A model generated the notes under the pieces. That model was given only the letters and a program-made list of their open reading frames with translations. It was not told where the DNA came from and searched no databases. Below, piece by piece: positions 5,635-7,752 of a DNA stretch of 7,752 bases. Position 1 is the stretch's first letter. Each line of letters starts with the position of its first letter. Source of the DNA: Deltaproteobacteria bacterium (GTDB lineage: Bacteria; Desulfobacterota; Desulfobacteria; Desulfobacterales; ETH-SRB1); NCBI GenBank assembly GCA_030262795.1, contig JAJSZO010000100.1, positions 1-7,752 on the forward strand, given 5' to 3'. The position numbers and the translations under genes are program-made.

Positions 5635-6981
5635 ATGGGACTTTCAGGTATAGAGATTTTTAAAAAGCTTCCGAAGACGAACTGTGGCAAGTGTGGTGTT
5701 CCCACCTGCCTGGCGTTTGCCATGAAGCTGGCGGCCGGGCAGGCTGAACTTAACGCATGTCCGGATATTCCTGATGATGTGAAAGAAGAGTTGGGTGAGG
5801 CATCAGCGCCTCCTGTAAGAACTGTAGTTATAGGTACCGGTGACCGTGCAGTTAAGTTGGGCGGGGAAACTGTGTTATTCCGTCATGAGAAACGTTTTGA
5901 AAGTCCTCCTGCATTTACGCTTCTACTTTCGGATAATATGGATGAATCGGAGATTACAGCGAGGCTTAAAAAGTTTAATGATACTGTTTATGAACGAGTT
6001 GGCGTTGTATTGAGGGCTGAGCTGGTTGCGATTAAAGCAGTGTCCGGGGATGCTTCCAAATTTGGGGCATTAGTTGAGAAAGTTTGCAACGAGACTGATG
6101 CGGGTCTGGTATTAATGAACGAAGATGTGGATGCGCTATCTCAGGCGGCCAGGAGTTGCTCAAGCAGAAAACCATTACTTTATGCTGCCGGTAAGGACAA
6201 CTTTGAATCAATGGGTAATCTTGCAAAAGAGCTTTCTTGTCCGCTATCCGTTAAGGGCAGTAACCTCGAAGAGTTGTCGGAAATTTCTGAAAAATTAATA
6301 GCAATGGGTCTAAAAGATTTAGTATTAGATTCAGGAGCAAGGACTTCTAAGCAAGTTTTTGAAGATCAGATTATTATAAGAAGATCTGCTCTGTTAAAGA
6401 AATTTAAACCCTTTGGATTTCCGACAATTGTATTTCCTTGCGAAATGGCAGACAACTTGATGAAGGAAACTATGCGCGCCTGTCAGATGACAGCAAAATA
6501 TGGTGGTGTAATTGTAATGTCGGAAATAAAGGGACACAGTGTATTCCCGCTTTTGCTTGCAAGCATGAATATTTTTACAGATCCTCAGCGTCCTATGGCT
6601 GTGGATCAGAAAATCTATGAAATCGGCGCTGCAGATGAAAGTTCACCGGTTCTTATTACCGGGAATTTCTCGCTTACCTATTTTATTGTTTCCGGCGAGA
6701 TAGATGCCAGCCGGGTACCGTCCTATTTGTTGATAAAAGACACTGAAGGACTTTCTGTCCTGACTGCCTGGGCCGCGGGTAAATTTGCAGCCGATACAGT
6801 TGCGACTTTTGTTAAAAAATCCGGTATAGAGGAAAAAGTTAAACATCGCAAACTCGTTATTCCCGGTTATCTTGCAACAATAAGCGGAGAACTGGAAGAA
6901 GAATTGCCTGATTGGGAAATACTAATTGGGCCAAGAGAAGCAAGTCATCTCCCGGCTTATCTAAAGCAGTGGAGTGCGTAA
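5635..6981 (+). CDS. acsC: Corrinoid/iron-sulfur protein large subunit (CODH/ACS gamma subunit)
   Basis: The protein has 448 residues from ATG at 5635, close to the 446 of the Moorella protein; a start at 5611 would add eight residues (MDLRRRIE) not typical of the family. It binds cobalamin and one [4Fe-4S] cluster, and with AcsD it shuttles the methyl group between AcsE and AcsB. The N-terminal cluster motif is complete: C17, C20, C25 and C42 in NCGKCGVPTC...NACPD. The cluster reactivates oxidised cobalamin by low-potential reduction. A TIM-barrel middle section follows, including LFRHEKRF and RKPLLYAAGKDN. The C-terminal corrinoid-binding domain contains SPVLITGNFSLTYFIVSGEI, GLSVLTAWAAGKFAADTV and the typical ending KLVIPGYLATISGELEEELP then WEILIGPREAS. 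It lies 92 bp after acsB and 121 bp before acsE, both gaps holding repeats. No defect is seen. Confidence 0.96.
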   Translation: MGLSGIEIFKKLPKTNCGKCGVPTCLAFAMKLAAGQAELNACPDIPDDVKEELGEASAPPVRTVVIGTGDRAVKLGGETVLFRHEKRFESPPAFTLLLSDNMDESEITARLKKFNDTVYERVGVVLRAELVAIKAVSGDASKFGALVEKVCNETDAGLVLMNEDVDALSQAARSCSSRKPLLYAAGKDNFESMGNLAKELSCPLSVKGSNLEELSEISEKLIAMGLKDLVLDSGARTSKQVFEDQIIIRRSALLKKFKPFGFPTIVFPCEMADNLMKETMRACQMTAKYGGVIVMSEIKGHSVFPLLLASMNIFTDPQRPMAVDQKIYEIGAADESSPVLITGNFSLTYFIVSGEIDASRVPSYLLIKDTEGLSVLTAWAAGKFAADTVATFVKKSGIEEKVKHRKLVIPGYLATISGELEEELPDWEILIGPREASHLPAYLKQWSA

Positions 6982-6986
6982 CGTAA

Positions 6987-7010
6987 AGAAGGTGAGAAGG
7001 TAAGAAGGTA
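6987..7010 (+). repeat. Three tandem AGAAGGTR octamers after acsC
   Basis: Copies lie at 6987-6994 (ending in G), 6995-7002 and 7003-7010, with a partial fourth from 7011. Each contains AAGG, but no start codon is correctly placed behind them, so they are not working ribosome binding sites. Confidence 0.8.
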
Positions 7011-7070
7011 AGAAAGGCCACACATTAATATAGCTGAGTCCGGCTTCAAGTTGGTAGCCTTTAATAACCA

Positions 7071-7084
7071 ATGATAAATGATAA
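7071..7084 (+). repeat. ATGATAA direct duplication before acsE
   Basis: Two perfect adjacent 7-bp copies (7071-7077 and 7078-7084) lie 18 bp before the acsE start, and each ATG is soon followed by a stop. This is a low-complexity duplication of unknown meaning. Confidence 0.6.
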
Positions 7085-7102
7085 ACGCCCCGGAGGTTCC
7101 CT

Positions 7103-7752
7103 ATGGTTATCTGTGTTGCAGAAAATATTAATATAATGTCAAAAACAATCGGTCCGGCGATGAAGGAAAAAAATCCCGGCCCTGTTCAGGATATGGCTCG
7201 TGTACTAACAAAAAATGGTGCAGATTATCTTGATTTGAATATAGGCCCAGCCCGCAAGGGCGGTGATGAACTGATGGACTGGCTGGTAAAAACAGTCCGG
7301 GAGGTTAGTGATCTTCCTCTTTCTCTTGATACGACAAATCTCGTTGCCATGGAGGCTGGATTAAAGGCAAATACAAAAGCAAAGCCATTAATGAACTCTG
7401 TTTCATTGCAGCCTGAAAGGATGGAAAAGGGTATTCCAATGGTTACTCAATATAAAGCAGACGTTATAGGCCTTCTCTGGGGCAAAGAAGGAATGCCAAG
7501 GGATGCAAATGAACGAGCTGCTATGGCCGTTGATTTTATTTATCAGGCAAATGAGGCAGGTATTTCCACATCAGATATATGGATTGATCCTATTGCTACC
7601 CCGATATGTGTTGATGCAAACCAGGTTCTATCAGGTCTGGAATTCATGAGCATGCTCGGGGACATTGCACCTGAAGCCAAGTCCATTGTAGGTCTTTCCA
7701 ATATTTCCAATGGTGCACCCGAAGAACTTCGTCCCTATCTTAACCGCACATA
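7103..7752 (+). CDS. acsE: Methyltetrahydrofolate:corrinoid/iron-sulfur protein methyltransferase (3' truncated by the window edge)
   Basis: The gene starts at ATG 7103 behind GGAGG (7092-7096, 6-nt spacing) and stays open to the right edge, giving 216 residues of an expected 260 or so. The enzyme transfers the N5-methyl group of methyl-THF to the Co(I) cobalamin of AcsCD, joining the folate and carbonyl branches. It is a pterin-binding TIM barrel. The family's key residues are present: D76 in LPLSLDTTN, N98 in PLMNSVS, D162 in IWIDPIATP and N200 in VGLSNIS. By position and context they correspond to D75, N96, D160 and N199 of the Moorella enzyme. The early stretch GADYLDLNIGPA (39-50) is also typical. 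It closes the acsD-acsB-acsC-acsE series. The last 40-50 residues are outside the window. Confidence 0.95.
   Translation, partial: MVICVAENINIMSKTIGPAMKEKNPGPVQDMARVLTKNGADYLDLNIGPARKGGDELMDWLVKTVREVSDLPLSLDTTNLVAMEAGLKANTKAKPLMNSVSLQPERMEKGIPMVTQYKADVIGLLWGKEGMPRDANERAAMAVDFIYQANEAGISTSDIWIDPIATPICVDANQVLSGLEFMSMLGDIAPEAKSIVGLSNISNGAPEELRPYLNRT

Overview
The window is a stretch of the carbonyl branch of the Wood-Ljungdahl (reductive acetyl-CoA) pathway from a strict anaerobe. The proteins are bacterial-type: a 734-residue ACS that includes the N-terminal region, and CFeSP subunits close in length to those of acetogens. The moderate GC content, the hdrA-mvhD-metF-acsD-acsB-acsC-acsE order and the many short dispersed repeats between genes suggest a sulfate-reducing or syntrophic Desulfobacterota (former Deltaproteobacteria). 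The taxon is inferred from gene content and style, not from a marker gene.

All seven genes lie on the + strand, and no convincing intrinsic terminator separates them. In order they are: the 3' end of an hdrA-like flavoprotein gene (1-599, cut by the left edge); an mvhD-like small iron-sulfur gene (660-1070); metF, 5,10-methylene-THF reductase (1196-2125); acsD, the CFeSP small subunit (2145-3095); acsB, acetyl-CoA synthase (3338-5542); acsC, the CFeSP large subunit (5635-6981); and acsE, methyl-THF:CFeSP methyltransferase (7103 to the right edge, cut).

The genes describe one route. HdrA and MvhD probably pass electrons to or from MetF, which interconverts methylene-THF and methyl-THF. AcsE moves the methyl group between THF and the cobalamin of the AcsCD corrinoid protein. 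AcsB joins the methyl group, CO and CoA into acetyl-CoA, or runs the reverse reaction in an acetate oxidiser. The CO dehydrogenase (acsA), its nickel-insertion factors, hdrB/hdrC and metV are not visible here.

The pathway genes themselves are conventional. The unusual layer is repetitive DNA. Every intergenic gap of 60 bp or more holds its own short repeat or palindrome, while the one 19-bp gap has none. One repeat, four perfect heptamers, lies inside the hdrA reading frame just before its two ferredoxin motifs; gain or loss of a single unit would bring an early stop. Another repeat supplies the last codons and stop of hdrA. The largest gap (acsD-acsB, 242 bp) is a nested structure: oppositely oriented GTTAGC-type arrays surround a perfect palindrome and a possible promoter. 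I found no CRISPR array, tRNA, rRNA, transposase or clear riboswitch.
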